This document shows positions 7,428 through 8,119 of a stretch of 8,119 nt of DNA, piece after piece. The stretch is from an uncultured Peptococcaceae bacterium. Lineage in GTDB: Bacteria > Bacillota > Dehalobacteriia > UBA7702. Position numbers and translations under genes: made by a program. The notes beneath the pieces are model-generated. The model saw nothing but the letters and a program-made list of their open reading frames with translations, did no database searches and was not told the DNA's origin. The stretch spans positions 1 through 8,119 of the forward strand of contig CALFRX010000105.1 in the NCBI GenBank assembly GCA_937919295.1, given 5' to 3'. Each line of letters opens with the position of its first letter. Position 1 is the stretch's first letter.

Positions 7428-7482
7428 TATCAGTGGTTCATCTTTTCATGTATAATATGCGTTTTTTGGCAGATTTTACACA
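7345..7482 (+). promoter_or_regulatory. Cluster of DnaA-box-like 9-mers in an AT-rich intergenic region
   Basis: Four same-strand sequences match or nearly match the DnaA box TTWTNCACA: TTATCCACA (7345-7353, the classical strongest form), TTATACACA (7409-7417), TTGTCCACA (7418-7426, one mismatch, directly abutting the previous one) and TTTTACACA (7474-7482). They lie in the gap of about 300 bp between tsaD and the cyclo-ligase gene (7177-7483), which has no confident gene and several A/T-only runs. A TATAAT (7451-7456) sits between them without a good -35 partner. DnaA binding, and whether this is an origin, a titration site or a regulatory site, is inference. Confidence 0.5.
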
Positions 7483-7483
7483 T

Positions 7484-8119
7484 TTATTCATTTTCCAAAG
7501 GTATATTTGCAGTGGCATTCAGGGAAATGCTGTTAAATTCTTTTCGCAAATATTTGTAATATGCAACAGCGCCGATCATTGCCGCGTTGTCCGTGCAAAG
7601 AGTCTTCGGCGGATAGTGAAAACGAATCTCTTCCGGCGCGGCCAAAGCGGCGATCGTCTGTCGCAGCGTGTTGTTGGCCGCCACGCCGCCGGAGAGGATC
7701 AGCCGGTCAACACCCTTTGTTTTACAGGCATTGACCGCTTTTTTCGCCAATACCTCAAAGAGCGATTTTTGAAAAGAAGCGGCGACGTCGGCAATGTTCA
7801 CCGCCTCCCCTTTCATTTCGGCGCGGTTTAGGTAATTTAACACGTGGGATTTCAGGCCGCTGAAACTGAAATCAAAACTGTTCTGTTCCAGCCAGGCCCG
7901 GGGAAAATCCAAGGCGTCGGGATTGCCTTTTGCGGCCAATTCCTCCAAGGCGGCCCCACCGGGATAAGGCAGACCCAAAGCACGGGCCACTTTATCAAGG
8001 ACTTCACCGGCAGCGTCATCCCGGGTTTCTCCCATCACCTCAAAACGCAGGTGTTCCGGTAAATGGACGACGCTGCTGTGACCGCCGGAAGCGATCAAAG
8101 CCACAAGGGGCGGCTCCAT
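7484..8119 (-). CDS. tsaD: tRNA N6-threonylcarbamoyladenosine synthase subunit TsaD (C-terminal 211 residues)
   Basis: This is the C-terminal two thirds of TsaD (Gcp/YgjD family, usually about 340 residues); the 5' end lies beyond the window edge. The ATG at the edge is internal, because the metal-binding HxxxH block that precedes this region in the family is absent. TsaD transfers the threonylcarbamoyl group to A37 of ANN-decoding tRNAs, working with TsaB and TsaE. Visible signatures, numbered from the edge, are SGGHS (11-15), GETRDDAAGEVLDKVAR (30-46), FSFSGLK (84-90), SGGVAANNTLR (143-153) and CTDNAAMI, with the metal-binding Asp at 177. These belong to the ASKHA ATPase fold. The stop is at 7484-7486, with no clear hairpin after it. 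Functional residues present are intact. Confidence 0.97.
   Translation of the reverse strand: MEPPLVALIASGGHSSVVHLPEHLRFEVMGETRDDAAGEVLDKVARALGLPYPGGAALEELAAKGNPDALDFPRAWLEQNSFDFSFSGLKSHVLNYLNRAEMKGEAVNIADVAASFQKSLFEVLAKKAVNACKTKGVDRLILSGGVAANNTLRQTIAALAAPEEIRFHYPPKTLCTDNAAMIGAVAYYKYLRKEFNSISLNATANIPLENE

Noticed and set aside
7451..7456. Perfect + strand TATAAT as a promoter
   Set aside because: No acceptable -35 box lies 16-18 bp upstream, no extended -10 TGN is present, and no + strand gene follows; it would run antisense into tsaD.

Overview
The window looks like chromosomal DNA from an anaerobic member of the Bacillota, with mixed base composition. The signs are a groESL operon under a perfect HrcA/CIRCE operator, consensus sigma-A promoter boxes, strong GGAGG-type ribosome binding sites, a BceAB-type peptide-antibiotic ABC transporter and a CooC-type nickel-insertion ATPase. 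CooC hints at carbon monoxide dehydrogenase or Wood-Ljungdahl-type metabolism elsewhere in the genome. I cannot place the genus; one of the Negativicutes or Clostridia would fit.

Layout. Positions 1-2272 (+ strand) hold the 3' end of an ABC ATPase gene overlapping by 8 bases a full 671-residue BceB/YxdM-like permease gene. A perfect 13-bp hairpin at 2292-2323 separates this transporter operon from everything else, which lies on the - strand. Read in the direction of transcription, the - strand carries: tsaD (truncated by the window edge at 8119), a roughly 300-bp AT-rich gap with a cluster of DnaA-box-like sequences and a doubtful 63-codon ORF, 5-formyltetrahydrofolate cyclo-ligase, the groESL promoter with CIRCE, groES, groEL, a large terminator-like hairpin, a HAD phosphatase, the CooC-type ATPase and a cyclophilin peptidyl-prolyl isomerase. 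The cyclophilin ends at the same hairpin that ends the transporter operon.

How the genes work together. The ABC pair probably exports or detoxifies antimicrobial peptides. groES, groEL and the cyclophilin are protein-folding functions, and the CooC-like protein is a metallocentre-maturation ATPase. The - strand part of the window is therefore rich in maturation and chaperone functions, plus housekeeping genes for folate repair and tRNA t6A modification. HAD, cooC and the cyclophilin gene are closely spaced (79 and 44 bp) and could be one transcript.

I see no clear undescribed system. The points that deserve a second look are the DnaA-box cluster at 7345-7482, a perfect 17-nt palindrome centred on the groESL -35 box, an unusually short GroES, and a CooC-type ATPase with an intact CXC metal motif but no CO dehydrogenase gene nearby.
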